Shown: piece after piece, positions 9,666-17,575 of the stretch
Numbering within the stretch: position 1 is the stretch's first letter
Layout of the letters: each line of letters begins with the position of its first letter
Assembly: GCF_015207455.1 (NCBI RefSeq)
Contig: NZ_JADEWV010000054.1
Span: 1-34,070, forward strand
DNA length: 34,070 nt
Source: Microcoleus sp. LEGE 07076
Lineage (GTDB): Bacteria; Cyanobacteriota; Cyanobacteriia; Cyanobacteriales; Microcoleaceae
Direction: 5' to 3'
Program-made: the position numbers and the translations under genes
The notes under the pieces: model-generated
The model's database searches: none
Told to the model about the DNA's origin: nothing
What the model saw: only the letters and a program-made list of their open reading frames with translations

Positions 9666-10049
9666 ATGAAAGGCGCAGAAATAATCCGTTCGATTGAGAC
9701 GGAAGAAATAAATAGAGTCACCGAAGAACTAAAAAAGCAGCTCCCCGAAATTTACGTCGGCGACACAGTGCGAGTCGGCGTGAAAATTAAAGAGGGCAGC
9801 AAAGAACGGGTTCAGCCCTACGAAGGAACTGTAATTGCCATGCGTAACGGCGGGATTAATGAAACAATCACCGTGCGTCGCGTGTTTCAGGGCGTGGGCG
9901 TGGAACGGGTGTTTTTGATTCACTCGCCTCGCATCGCTACCATCCAAGTGATGCGCCGCGGGAAAGTCCGCAGAGCAAAACTTTACTACCTGCGCGATCG
10001 CGTGGGCAAGGCTACTCGCGTCAAACAGCGGTTCGATCGCTCTTTGTAG
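9666..10049 (+). CDS. rplS: Large ribosomal subunit protein bL19
   Basis: 127 aa from ATG 9666. The core [16 protein letters not shown], the [11 protein letters not shown] segment and the C-terminal [23 protein letters not shown] are diagnostic of bL19, which sits at the 30S-50S interface. The TTG at 9654 would add four residues (MENP) with no family support, so the ATG is preferred. The gene is followed by tRNA-Trp and the secE-nusG-ribosomal protein run, the usual cyanobacterial order. It is transcribed divergently from the phosphate permease. Confidence 0.97.
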   Translation: MKGAEIIRSIETEEINRVTEELKKQLPEIYVGDTVRVGVKIKEGSKERVQPYEGTVIAMRNGGINETITVRRVFQGVGVERVFLIHSPRIATIQVMRRGKVRRAKLYYLRDRVGKATRVKQRFDRSL

Positions 10050-10183
10050 GAATGCACCAAGCTTTCGGTTCATTCATGGAAAATGGGAAATTGAGAAATT
10101 TCCCAAAAAAGTTTTCCATTTCCGAGCGCACTGTGTTAAAATATCAATCTAGAGGTTAAGCGAATTTCAGCAACCTCACCTGT

Positions 10184-10256
10184 GCGCTCTTAGTTCAGTT
10201 GGTAGAACGCAGGTCTCCAAAACCTGATGTCGGGGGTTCAAGTCCTCCAGGGCGCG
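10184..10256 (+). tRNA. trnW: tRNA-Trp (anticodon CCA)
   Basis: A 73-nt cloverleaf. Acceptor GCGCTCT (10184-10190) pairs with AGGGCGC (10249-10255), with discriminator G. The D-arm is GTTC..GAAC. The anticodon stem CAGGT/ACCTG (10210-10214/10222-10226) encloses loop CTCCAAA with CCA at 10217-10219. The T-arm contains GGTTCAAGTCC. CCA is not encoded. tRNA-Trp upstream of secE-nusG is a widely conserved bacterial arrangement. Confidence 0.97.
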
Positions 10257-10579
10257 CTGAATCACCAAAATTGAAATTCTGCCCGAAAGCGCCCGGATTA
10301 TTGGCTGGAAACAGCCGAAACGGCAATCTTTCGGGTAGAATTAATTTTTGTGGGCGGTTCGCAAAAAATGCCACCAACAAATGCTCGGTGTTAGTGATCG
10401 ATCGTCAGTTTGGGCGATCGGCATTTATACCGTTCACAGGTTGAGCTTGTAAAAGTGCTGGCGAAAGGATTTGAGATTTTGGACTTGGGCGTAAGTGGTT
10501 AGTGTCAAAAAATCAAAAAGCCGCGAGCCACTCACAAAATCTAAAATCTAAAATCTAAAATCGCAAGGGGGATGGGATC
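10257..10579 (+). other. Spacer between tRNA-Trp and secE, no gene
   Basis: 323 bases with no convincing coding region. It contains two GATCG-rich sites near 10397-10422 and a triplicated AAAATCTAAAATC-type run at about 10537-10561, a simple repeat also seen near 8240, 12040 and 13790. The secE promoter presumably lies here, but I could not pick -35 and -10 boxes with confidence. The GTG of secE at 10580 is preceded by the strong purine stretch AAGGGGGATGGG. Confidence 0.5.
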
Positions 10580-10813
10580 GTGGCGAAAAAAGACGAAGCT
10601 CAAGAAACTCAAGAAATGACTGCAGCCGGGTTTGACCCAGTGGGTTTTTTAAAGGAAACTAGAGAAGAACTCGACAAAGTGGTATGGCCGAGCAGGCAGC
10701 AGCTAATTAGCGAGTCTTTGGCCGTGCTTTTGATGGTAATCCTTTCAGCAAGCCTGATCTATTTGGTGGATAATTTCTTTAACTGGGGCGCAGGAAAGGT
10801 GTTTGGGCCATGA
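10580..10813 (+). CDS. secE: Preprotein translocase subunit SecE
   Basis: 77 aa with the SecE signature FLKETREELDKVVWPSRQQL, an amphipathic cytoplasmic helix, followed by one membrane span (residues roughly 46-68). It clamps SecY in the Sec translocon; in cyanobacteria this operates in plasma and thylakoid membranes. The GTG start is preceded by a strong ribosome binding site (AAGGGGG). The gene ends in an ATGA overlap with nusG, so translation is coupled. The short single-span form is normal for cyanobacteria. Confidence 0.96.
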   Translation: MAKKDEAQETQEMTAAGFDPVGFLKETREELDKVVWPSRQQLISESLAVLLMVILSASLIYLVDNFFNWGAGKVFGP

Positions 10814-11448
10814 CTTTTGCATCAGAAGAATCCGAGTATTCCACAGAAGCGACGGAACAGGCAGCATCGCCAGACGTGCCGGAGATAGATGCTCGCTGGT
10901 ATGCTGTTCAGGTTGCCTCCGGCTGCGAAAAACGGGTGAAGGCAAACTTGCAGCAGCGAATTCAAACTTTGGATGTTGCCGATCGCATCGTTCAAGTCGA
11001 AATTCCGCAAACTCCGGCGATCAAAGTCGGCAAAGACGGTTCCAGGCGGCAGTCAGATGAAAAAATCTTTCCCGGCTACGTACTCATCCGGATGTTTATG
11101 GACGAGGATACGTGGCAGGTGATCAAAAATACCCCGAACGTAATTAATTTTGTCGGGGCAGAGCAAAAACGCCGCTACGGGCGCGGCAGGGGTCACGTCA
11201 AACCGCTACCTCTGAGTCACTCAGAAGTAGAACGGATCTTCAGAAATGCTCAGGAATCAGAACCAGTTGTCAAAGTATCGATGGCAACAGGAGACCACGT
11301 CGTGGTACTTTCCGGGCCGTTTAAGGATTTTGAAGGCGACGTGATTGAAGTTAGCCCGGAACGGAACAAGCTCAAAGTTTTACTCTCGATTTTTGGGCGC
11401 GATACGCCTGTAGAATTGGAGTTCAATCAGGTTCAGAAACAGAACTAA
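10810..11448 (+). CDS. nusG: Transcription termination/antitermination factor NusG
   Basis: 212 aa. The NGN domain is seen in WYAVQVASGCEKRVKANL and IFPGYVLIRM; the KOW domain is DHVVVLSGPFKDFEGDVIEV near the C-terminus. NusG binds RNA polymerase and modulates pausing and Rho-dependent termination or transcription-translation coupling. It starts inside the last codon of secE (ATGA) and ends three bases before rplK, so it belongs to one operon with both. The first 25 residues are a variable acidic extension usual in cyanobacteria. Confidence 0.97.
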   Translation: MTFASEESEYSTEATEQAASPDVPEIDARWYAVQVASGCEKRVKANLQQRIQTLDVADRIVQVEIPQTPAIKVGKDGSRRQSDEKIFPGYVLIRMFMDEDTWQVIKNTPNVINFVGAEQKRRYGRGRGHVKPLPLSHSEVERIFRNAQESEPVVKVSMATGDHVVVLSGPFKDFEGDVIEVSPERNKLKVLLSIFGRDTPVELEFNQVQKQN

Positions 11449-11451
11449 CTA

Positions 11452-11877
11452 ATGGCAAAGAAAGTTGTTGCAGTAATTAAGTTGGCGATTACGGCGGGAA
11501 AAGCCAACCCAGCTCCTCCGATCGGCCCGGCTCTGGGTCAGCACGGCGTCAATATTATGATGTTTTGCAAGGAGTACAATGCTAGAACCGCAGACCAAGC
11601 GGGTCTGGTGGTTCCAGTAGAAATCTCGGTTTTTGAAGACCGCAGTTTTACGTTTATTCTCAAAACCCCGCCGGCTTCGGTTTTGATTCAAAAAGCTGCT
11701 GGCATTGCTAAGGGTTCGGGAGAACCTAACCGCAAGCAAGTAGGGACAATTACACAGGCTCAGTTGCGAGAAATCGCTGAAGCCAAAATGCCTGACCTCA
11801 ATGCTAATGATGTTGACGCTGCAATGAAAATTGTGGCGGGAACGGCTAAAAACATGGGCGTGGCGATCGCGGATTGA
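11452..11877 (+). CDS. rplK: Large ribosomal subunit protein uL11
   Basis: 141 aa, exactly the usual length. [36 protein letters not shown] N-terminus (start [11 protein letters not shown], then [17 protein letters not shown]) binds the GTPase-associated 23S rRNA, and the C-terminal half has the usual [16 protein letters not shown]. It forms the L11 stalk base with the L10-L12 complex encoded downstream. It lies three bases after nusG. Confidence 0.98.
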   Translation: MAKKVVAVIKLAITAGKANPAPPIGPALGQHGVNIMMFCKEYNARTADQAGLVVPVEISVFEDRSFTFILKTPPASVLIQKAAGIAKGSGEPNRKQVGTITQAQLREIAEAKMPDLNANDVDAAMKIVAGTAKNMGVAIAD

Positions 11878-12077
11878 AGTCAGTTGAGAGGAAAGCAGTA
11901 ATTCCTGATTTTAAAGCTGAAATCTTCAAGCTCAAATCGCAAATCCTAAAGTCGATTCAGGGGGAGAAGCAAAGCTTCGCTAAGAATCGCAAATGTTTTA
12001 GATTTGAAATAACCAAAACGGCTCAATTCTCAAATCTAAAATCTAAGATATCAAATTGACTAACCCCAAAAATAACA

Positions 12078-12791
12078 ATGGCAAAGAAAGTATCCCGAAG
12101 ACTCCAAGAACTTCAAAAGAAAGTAGAAGAGAGACCTTACCTACCGCTGGAAGCTCTGCAACTTTTGAAAGAAACAGCAACCGCTAAGTTTGGCGAATCT
12201 GCTGAAGCTCACATCCGTTTGGGAATTGACCCGAAATATACTGACCAACAGTTGCGGACAACTGTATCGCTGCCAAAAGGCACGGGTCAAGTAGTCAGAA
12301 TTGCGGTGATTGCTAAGGGCGAAAAAGTTAAAGAAGCTCTGAATGCCGGCGCGGATCTTGCTGGTTCTGAAGAGTTGATCGATGAAATTCAAAAAGGCAT
12401 GATGGACTTTGATTGCCTGATTGCTACCCCAGACGTGATGCCGTTGGTGGCAAAATTGGGCCGGTTGTTGGGCCCGCGCGGTTTGATGCCTTCTCCCAAA
12501 GGTGGCACGGTGACGACTGACATTGGTCAGGCCATCAACGAGTTTAAAGGTGGTAAAATGGAATTCCGTGCCGATCGAACTGGCATCGTTCATGTTATGT
12601 TTGGCAAGGCAGCTTTCTCAGCGGAAGATTTGCTGGTCAACCTTCAGGCTTTGCAAGAAACTGTTGACCGCAACCGTCCTTCGGGCGCTAAAGGTCGCTA
12701 CTGGCGCAGTTTGTACGTATCCGCAACAATGGGCCCGTCGATCGAGGTCGATATCAGTGCTCTGCGCGATCTGAAACTTGACGCTGCCTAG
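12078..12791 (+). CDS. rplA: Large ribosomal subunit protein uL1
   Basis: 237 aa, normal length. The L1 signature around [20 protein letters not shown] and the segment [18 protein letters not shown] are present. It is the movable L1 stalk that helps release deacylated tRNA, and in many bacteria it represses its own operon by binding mRNA. A 200-base non-coding spacer with simple AAATCTAAAATCT repeats separates it from rplK, so the L11-L1 pair may not be as tightly coupled as in E. coli. No L1 target hairpin was identified with confidence. Confidence 0.97.
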   Translation: MAKKVSRRLQELQKKVEERPYLPLEALQLLKETATAKFGESAEAHIRLGIDPKYTDQQLRTTVSLPKGTGQVVRIAVIAKGEKVKEALNAGADLAGSEELIDEIQKGMMDFDCLIATPDVMPLVAKLGRLLGPRGLMPSPKGGTVTTDIGQAINEFKGGKMEFRADRTGIVHVMFGKAAFSAEDLLVNLQALQETVDRNRPSGAKGRYWRSLYVSATMGPSIEVDISALRDLKLDAA

Positions 12792-12821
12792 AAAGAATTT
12801 AAGCAGAAGGCAGAAGGTAAA

Positions 12822-13067
12822 AGACAGCTTCGGCTGTCTGTGTAAATCTCTCACCAGACTTGCGCCAAAGCTCTGCTAAGGTCTGACTTGTGGTGATAAG
12901 CCCAATCAAAAATCAATAAGCCCAAGACCGCAGGTGCCAATCGCTTAATTTCCTGCCGAGGCTGAAGAAATAAAAAACTCAAGACTCAAATATTAGAAAA
13001 TTTCTATTTTTTAATTCTGACTTGTTAATTTTTAATTCTCTGCCCCGGCTTGAAGGTCGGGGTTTTT
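12822..13067 (+). promoter_or_regulatory. Structured leader of rplJ-rplL (L10 leader-like) with attenuator hairpin
   Basis: The 315-base gap between rplA and rplJ has three visible RNA elements. First, a 7-bp stem with a UUCG tetraloop (12822-12839). Second, a nested stem-loop 12851-12896 whose outer arms TCACCA/TGGTGA enclose AGAC../..GTCT pairs. Third, a G+C-rich hairpin CCCCGGC..GTCGGGG followed by TTTTT (13043-13067), which has the form of an intrinsic terminator. This layout fits an L10 leader, in which L10(L12)4 binding to its own leader controls expression. That role is inferred from position; I did not verify the kink-turn of the Rfam model. Confidence 0.6.
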
Positions 13068-13106
13068 GACGGGCAATTTTCGATCCTAAAAGGAGGTGAA
13101 ATAAGT

Positions 13107-13691
13107 ATGGGCAAAAGTTTAGCAGCAAAAAATGAGATTATTGCAGACCTCAAGCAAACCTTGAGCGAATCTCAACTGGTAATCGCGATCGACTACACGG
13201 GCTTAACTGTTGGTGAAATCACAGATTTGCGTCGGCGTTTGCGTCCGAAAGGCAGCAGTTGCCAAGTGGCAAAAAACACGCTAATGCGAATTGCGGTTGA
13301 AGGCAACGAAACCTGGCAGCCGATGCAGGAATTGTTGACCGGCACGTCGGCATTTCTGTTCGTTCAAGAAGATATTGGCGGCGCAATAAAAGCTTACCAA
13401 GAATTCCAAAAAGCTTCCAAGAAGACTGAACTTCGCGGCGGCGTGATGGAAGGACGGGTACTGAAAGATGCTGATATTAAAGCATTAGCCGACCTGCCCT
13501 CGAAAGAACAGCTCATGGCTCAAATTGCTGGCGCTATCAACGGTGTCGCAACCAAATTGGCTGTGGGTATCAATCAAGTTCCTACTTCGATCGCGCGCGG
13601 TCTCAAAGCTTATGCTGAAAAAGACGGTGATTCGACAGAAGCACAACCTGAAGCAGAAGCACAACCTGAAGCAGAAAGCGTATCTGCTTAG
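13107..13691 (+). CDS. rplJ: Large ribosomal subunit protein uL10
   Basis: 194 aa from ATG 13107, which is preceded by a near-ideal AAAGGAGGTGA ribosome binding site. A longer frame from 13050 would start inside the attenuator hairpin and is rejected. The sequence has the L10 pattern (LVIAIDYTGLTVGEITDLRRRLR, VAKNTLMRIAVEG, LLTGTSAFLF, LRGGVMEGR). The C-terminal helix binds L12 dimers. The acidic tail contains an exact tandem duplication of an 18-base unit (13638-13655 and 13656-13673; residues EAQPEA twice). The stop codon is embedded in the downstream GTCATTA tandem repeat. Confidence 0.97.
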   Translation: MGKSLAAKNEIIADLKQTLSESQLVIAIDYTGLTVGEITDLRRRLRPKGSSCQVAKNTLMRIAVEGNETWQPMQELLTGTSAFLFVQEDIGGAIKAYQEFQKASKKTELRGGVMEGRVLKDADIKALADLPSKEQLMAQIAGAINGVATKLAVGINQVPTSIARGLKAYAEKDGDSTEAQPEAEAQPEAESVSA

Positions 13692-13725
13692 TCATTAGTC
13701 ATTAGTCATTAGTCATTAGTCATTA
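13691..13725. repeat. Heptamer tandem repeat (GTCATTA)x5
   Basis: Five perfect head-to-tail copies of GTCATTA, starting on the last base of the rplJ stop codon. This is a short tandemly repeated repetitive (STRR) sequence of the kind common in filamentous cyanobacteria. Copy number is likely to vary between strains. It lies in the rplJ-rplL spacer (13692-13827), which has no gene. Confidence 0.9.
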
Positions 13726-13827
13726 GTGTCGATTCACAGACTGACTAATGGAAACAAGAGACTAATAATTAATGAGCAATCCAAAATCCAAAATCCAAAA
13801 TCTAGAATCGAATTAGGAGTTTAACGA

Positions 13828-14217
13828 ATGTCTACAGCAACTGATGAAATCTTGGACAAACTTAAGTCTTTGACTTTGCTCGAAGCATCTGAATTGGTGA
13901 AGCAAATCGAAGAAGCTTTCGGCGTCAGCGCTGCTGCTCCTGTAGGCGGCATGATGATGATGGGCGGGGGCGCAGCAGCACCTGCTGAAGTAGCAGAAGA
14001 GCAAACCGAATTTACTGTGATGCTCGAAGAAGTTCCTGCTGACAAGAAAATCGCAATTCTGAAGGAAGTCCGCACGATTACCGGTTTGGGTCTGAAGGAA
14101 GCGAAAGAATTGGTAGAAGCCGCACCGAAGGCAGTTAAGGAAGCTATTGCTAAGGAAGCTGCTGAAGAAATGAAGAAACAGCTTGAAGCTGTGGGCGCAA
14201 AGGTATCTGTCAAGTAG
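13828..14217 (+). CDS. rplL: Large ribosomal subunit protein bL12 (L7/L12)
   Basis: 129 aa. The N-terminal dimerisation helix ([22 protein letters not shown]) is joined by an Ala/Gly/Met-rich hinge to the factor-binding C-terminal domain ([32 protein letters not shown]). It forms the stalk that recruits translational GTPases. Ribosome binding site TAGGAG lies upstream. A strong intrinsic terminator follows about 155 bases downstream, after a dispersed repeat. It is the last gene of the ribosomal block before the AT-rich island. Confidence 0.98.
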   Translation: MSTATDEILDKLKSLTLLEASELVKQIEEAFGVSAAAPVGGMMMMGGGAAAPAEVAEEQTEFTVMLEEVPADKKIAILKEVRTITGLGLKEAKELVEAAPKAVKEAIAKEAAEEMKKQLEAVGAKVSVK

Positions 14218-14253
14218 CGATACCGAGTCGGCTTTGAACATCATCTTGTGGGG

Positions 14254-14300
14254 GCGAATAGAATTCGCTTCTACACAAACAAAGTCCGCCTACGCGGACT
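14254..14300. repeat. Dispersed palindromic repeat downstream of rplL
   Basis: Two small palindromes in tandem: GCGAAT..ATTCGC (14254-14268) and AGTCCGC..GCGGACT (14283-14300), with CTTCTACACAAACAA between them and an A7 run after. This composite is a familiar intergenic repeat of Oscillatoriales genomes. It lies between the rplL stop and its terminator. A third palindrome (GACAGGTT..AACCTGTC, 14347-14364) follows. Confidence 0.65.
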
Positions 14301-14372
14301 AAAAAAAGGTTAGATTGAGCCTGATTTGGTATGACACAGTATGGTTGACAGGTTAAAACCTGTCGCTATCAG

Positions 14373-14408
14373 ACCTCAGTCTTCACATAGAGACTGAGGT
14401 TTTTTTTG
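14373..14408 (+). terminator. Intrinsic terminator of the rplJ-rplL transcript
   Basis: A perfect 10-bp stem ACCTCAGTCT/AGACTGAGGT (14373-14382, 14391-14400) with an 8-base loop is followed by a run of nine T. It ends plus-strand transcription from the ribosomal block. It lies 39 bases before the convergent NB-ARC gene's stop and marks the left edge of the AT-rich island. Confidence 0.92.
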
Positions 14409-14446
14409 TTAATTAACTTGACACATTTCGATATACAATAAAATAA

Positions 14447-15811
14447 TTAAATTTCATATTGACAACAATTCTTTACATATTCCTGAAAAACAGAAGACAA
14501 TTTAAACAAGATTTTATCCTCTTTTATTTTCGTCACTAAATACCTTTGTTGTAAAGATTGTAAACCATTAATTAAATCCATTGATGATAAATCTAAACTC
14601 TGTTTTAAGTATTCTCTGGATACAGGCATATCGAACTTACTTAATTCTAAAACAAGTTGCTGTTCTCTAGGTGATATTCTCTTAAATAACTGGTGAAAGT
14701 TATATTGCATATCCTTGGTAATAATCAAGCTATTCTCGGCTAAAAACTCAGCAACTTCACCATCAAAAATCTTTTTAATTAAAATAGCAATACTTTTTAA
14801 ATAAACCGGATTACCCTCATATAAATTAATTAAGTGTAACCAACTATCCTCATCTTTCAATCCTGTACCTTTCAGAATTGCCACATCATCTAAATCTGAC
14901 AACTCTAAACATTTTATCGGATATAATTCCTCATCTAAACACTCCATTTCCGCACATTGCTCTTGACTAACTAAAATCACATTACTTTGATGCTCAGTTT
15001 CTGTAATCATGGTGAAAAAGTTTTGATAATCTTGATATTCAGATTTATATTGTCCCGCCAATTGACCGGGAATAAAGATATTATGAACATCATCAAGAAT
15101 AATCAAACATTTTTTGTCTCTAAAAACATCTAAGAATTGTTTTAACTTATCATCTATAGTTTCTTGAGCTTCTTGTTTACAAGCATTCAATAAATCATTA
15201 ACCAATAACTCTAAAGGTTTAGGAAATTTTAGGCTGATCCAGATAATTACTTCAAATTCTTGTAGATTGAGATCGACAAACCTTTTAACTAGAGTAGTTT
15301 TACCAATTCCACTCAATCCCAATACTGAGGTTAAACGAGTATTTTGATTTAAAATCGAATTAGAAAGGGTTTTGATTTCAGATTGTCGTGCGTAAAAATT
15401 GATAATTTGAGGAGCTACGGTTAAATCGCGATAATGTGATGTAGATTGAGTATTTATATCACTTTCTTGATGTTGTTTATTAGGCTGATTTAAGATTTGT
15501 GAACTAAAATTAAAGTTATGATTAGTACCAATACAAATATTTTGAGATGATTCAATATATACTCTTTTTAAGCTAGAACGAAAATTATTTTTTTTTATAT
15601 CCTCACCCAATATTTCAGATAAAAGTTGCCATAATTCAGCACCTACATCACCTACATGATTTTTAGTGACATAGCACTTCTGGGCGATATCATCATAGGT
15701 TTGTCTTTCCCAAGTCCCCTCAACTACAGCCCTTTGAACATCATCTAGGTGCTTTCCAGTTCGTTCAACCACTAGCCGATCGACAAATTGTAACACTTGA
15801 TTTACATTCAT
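14447..15811 (-). CDS. NB-ARC (STAND) ATPase with N-terminal HTH, possible RiPP-cluster regulator
   Basis: 454 aa from ATG 15811 (a TTG at 15829 would add six residues). The N-terminal ~80 residues (VLQFVDRLVVERTGKHLDD, WERQTYDDIAQKCYVTKNHV) form the HTH-like domain seen at the N-terminus of many cyanobacterial NB-ARC and vWA-MoxR-associated proteins. The NB-ARC part has a Walker A GLSGIGKTT (about residue 159-167) and Walker B KCLIILDD. The C-terminal part is a winged-helix-like region. It lacks the WD40 or TPR array usual in larger relatives. It is divergent from the RiPP precursor gene across a 227-base region with repeated TTTTCCGAT motifs, and shares the island's AT-rich composition. NB-ARC/TPR proteins also accompany FxsA-type RiPP systems. 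A switch or regulator of the cluster is inferred; a defence STAND protein is the alternative. Confidence 0.75.
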   Translation of the reverse strand: MNVNQVLQFVDRLVVERTGKHLDDVQRAVVEGTWERQTYDDIAQKCYVTKNHVGDVGAELWQLLSEILGEDIKKNNFRSSLKRVYIESSQNICIGTNHNFNFSSQILNQPNKQHQESDINTQSTSHYRDLTVAPQIINFYARQSEIKTLSNSILNQNTRLTSVLGLSGIGKTTLVKRFVDLNLQEFEVIIWISLKFPKPLELLVNDLLNACKQEAQETIDDKLKQFLDVFRDKKCLIILDDVHNIFIPGQLAGQYKSEYQDYQNFFTMITETEHQSNVILVSQEQCAEMECLDEELYPIKCLELSDLDDVAILKGTGLKDEDSWLHLINLYEGNPVYLKSIAILIKKIFDGEVAEFLAENSLIITKDMQYNFHQLFKRISPREQQLVLELSKFDMPVSREYLKQSLDLSSMDLINGLQSLQQRYLVTKIKEDKILFKLSSVFQEYVKNCCQYEI

Positions 15812-15863
15812 AAAAACTATACATGGCAACCCTTTAGCCCATTATAGCTTAACCTGAATCCTA

Positions 15864-16038
15864 TTTTTTCCGATCTTTTCCGATTTTTTGCTTAATATTG
15901 TGTAACAAAGCTCCCGTTGAAATCCGAGTTTTTCCGATCGCACTCCCATATTTAATTTTGGTATGCTCTTAAATCGAACACAGGCTTAAAAAGTCGTGCT
16001 TTTTCCGTTGTTGATGATTTTTTAGGAGCATTACTAAA
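15864..16038 (+). promoter_or_regulatory. Divergent control region with repeated TTTTCCGAT motifs
   Basis: Between the NB-ARC gene and the precursor gene, TTTTCCGATC or TTTTCCGAT occurs at about 15866-15875, 15877-15885 and 15930-15939, with a related TTTTTCCGTT at about 16000-16009. All are on the same strand. They could be binding sites for a regulator, perhaps the HTH domain of the NB-ARC protein. TATGCT at 15962-15967 is a possible -10 box. AGGAG at 16024-16028 is the ribosome binding site for the precursor ATG at 16039. Confidence 0.45.
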
Positions 16039-16263
16039 ATGACACAAGCAAAAGAAAGATTACTCACTGATACTTACTCACAAAATGATTGTATTGTTCT
16101 TGACCTTGAAGAATTTGACTTAAGTGACTTAGATGCACTCAAAAATACAGCACTTGGTAATATTTTAGAAATAAATTTTCAAAATCCAATGGGAACATCT
16201 GATAATAATCGACATGAGAGCCATTCTTCTCATGGTGAGTTCAATCAACGTGCTTGGGGGTAG
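16039..16263 (+). CDS. RiPP precursor peptide, candidate triceptide/cyclophane substrate
   Basis: 74 aa with a good ribosome binding site (AGGAG) ten bases before the ATG. An acidic, hydrophobic leader (LDLEEFDLSDLDALKNTALGN region, residues 21-42) resembles leader helices recognised by RiPP enzymes. The C-terminal part is hydrophilic and His-rich. Residues 59-70 read H-E-S, H-S-S, H-G-E, F-N-Q: four contiguous triplets each beginning with an aromatic residue, then R-A-W-G to the end. That is the Omega1-X2-X3 pattern bridged by three-residue cyclophane-forming radical SAM enzymes. Directly downstream genes encode such an enzyme and an HExxH oxygenase. There is no Gly-Gly or other obvious cleavage site, and no protease or exporter gene in the island. 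Precursor role is inferred from size, context and pattern. Confidence 0.75.
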   Translation: MTQAKERLLTDTYSQNDCIVLDLEEFDLSDLDALKNTALGNILEINFQNPMGTSDNNRHESHSSHGEFNQRAWG

Positions 16264-16288
16264 TCAAGCACTGGCTATTACAGAATAC

Positions 16289-16337
16289 TAATTAAATGGC
16301 TACTAAGTTACCTCAAGCAATAGTAGCCATTTAATTC
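16289..16337 (+). promoter_or_regulatory. Strong hairpin between precursor and enzyme genes
   Basis: A perfect 16-bp inverted repeat (left arm 16290-16305, AATTAAATGGCTACTA; right arm 16321-16336) with a 15-base loop sits in the 112-base gap after the precursor. No T-run follows, so it looks more like an RNA-stabilising or partially terminating element than a full intrinsic terminator. In RiPP clusters such elements raise precursor mRNA relative to enzyme mRNA. Confidence 0.7.
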
Positions 16338-16375
16338 TGGCATACATAATTTAAGTTTTGAACATATCATAATTT

Positions 16376-17536
16376 ATGGCTCAGTTCACACCATTACATT
16401 CGCTGGTTTGTAAAGTAGTATCCCGTTGCAACCTTAACTGTGATTATTGCTATATGTATCAGCATAGCGATCAAAGTTGGCAACAGCAACCTTTGAAAAT
16501 GTCCGAAGCAACTATTACACAATTAGGTAAGAGAATTGATGAACATACCACCAAACATCAAGTATCAGAATTTTCTGTAATCATGCACGGTGGAGAACCT
16601 CTTTTAGCAGGGTTAGACTATCTCCAAAAATTTCAAGAAATTATTTCAAAAAATGTACCTAATGTTAAACTAAGATTTGGCATACAAAGTAATGGTGTGT
16701 TGTTAAACGACGAAATCTTAGACTTCTGTATTTCTAATAATACAACAATAGGTCTAAGTATGGATGGCGATCGAGAAGCTAACGATTTGCACCGCTTAGA
16801 TCATCAAGGTAAATCTGCATTTTCTAGTTTGGAAAAAACTCTTCAATTATTAAGTAGCGATCGAGGACGGAAAATATGGGCAGGTTTTTTATGTGTGATC
16901 GATCTACATAACGATCCTGAAGCTGTATATTCTTATTTGTCACAATATAATCCTCCTTCGATTGATTTTTTGTTACCTTTAAATCACCATGACTTAAGAC
17001 CTCTTGGTAAAGAACAATCCCTTGATGTAACTCCTTATGCAGACTGGCTACTTAAGATTTTTGATATTTGGTATCATCAAAAACCTCAAACAATCAAAAT
17101 TAGGAAATTCAAGGAAATTATTTTACTAATGCTAGGATTGCAAGGAAATTCAGAAGAATGGGGTTTAAACCCTGTTGATTTTGCCGTTATTGAAACCAAC
17201 GGTGATATTGAAGCCGTTGATTCTTTGAAAGTTACTTATCCCGAAGCTACCAAGTTAGGAATGGATATATTTACCCACAGTTTTGATGATATTTTTGACT
17301 CTCCAAAGGTTATTCAACGTCAAGAAAAGTGGCAATATTTGAGCGAAACTTGTCAAGAATGTAACTTAGTTAAAGTTTGTGGTGGTGGTTATCTTCCCCA
17401 TAGATATTCTAGCGAAAATTACTTTCATAATCCATCAGTGTATTGTTCCGATCTCAAAAAAATGATTACTACAATTCGCCACGAAGTAATTGAAGATATG
17501 CAAACAATAAAGAAGAAAAAAAATCCTGCTGTTTAG
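16376..17536 (+). CDS. Radical SAM/SPASM peptide-modifying enzyme, FxsB-like
   Basis: 386 aa. The radical SAM [4Fe-4S] motif is C18-x3-C22-x2-C25 (CNLNCDYCYMY), followed by the GGEP motif (MHGGEPLLAG) that contacts SAM. The C-terminal SPASM region has a Cys cluster (CQECNLVKVCGGG and a later YCSDL) for auxiliary clusters. CYMYQHSDQSW and the GGGYLPHRYS segment resemble the FxsB family, whose members form three-residue cyclophanes in RiPP precursors. Here the usual FxsB C-terminal metallohydrolase-like extension is absent, and the next gene encodes an HExxH protein as a separate chain. No clear ribosome binding site precedes the ATG at 16376. The likely substrate is the 74-aa peptide just upstream. 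Cyclophane formation is inferred; another C-C or thioether crosslink is possible. Confidence 0.88.
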   Translation: MAQFTPLHSLVCKVVSRCNLNCDYCYMYQHSDQSWQQQPLKMSEATITQLGKRIDEHTTKHQVSEFSVIMHGGEPLLAGLDYLQKFQEIISKNVPNVKLRFGIQSNGVLLNDEILDFCISNNTTIGLSMDGDREANDLHRLDHQGKSAFSSLEKTLQLLSSDRGRKIWAGFLCVIDLHNDPEAVYSYLSQYNPPSIDFLLPLNHHDLRPLGKEQSLDVTPYADWLLKIFDIWYHQKPQTIKIRKFKEIILLMLGLQGNSEEWGLNPVDFAVIETNGDIEAVDSLKVTYPEATKLGMDIFTHSFDDIFDSPKVIQRQEKWQYLSETCQECNLVKVCGGGYLPHRYSSENYFHNPSVYCSDLKKMITTIRHEVIEDMQTIKKKKNPAV

Positions 17537-17575
17537 TCAAATTTCATCTTATTAAATTAGGGTAGGGTTAGTCCA

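Noticed and set aside
9599..9721. Longer N-terminus for the phosphate permease
   Set aside because: It would overlap the start of rplS on the other strand and has no PiT-like sequence.
11874..12059. Small plus-strand frame between rplK and rplA
   Set aside because: Simple-repeat composition (AAATC runs), no ribosome binding site and no recognisable protein character.
13691..13725. Possible CRISPR-like array
   Set aside because: Seven-base units without spacers; a simple STRR tract. The same applies to 31666-31714.
13821..14244. Minus-strand open frames opposite rplL
   Set aside because: Antisense shadows of the Ala/Glu-rich rplL codons with no family resemblance.
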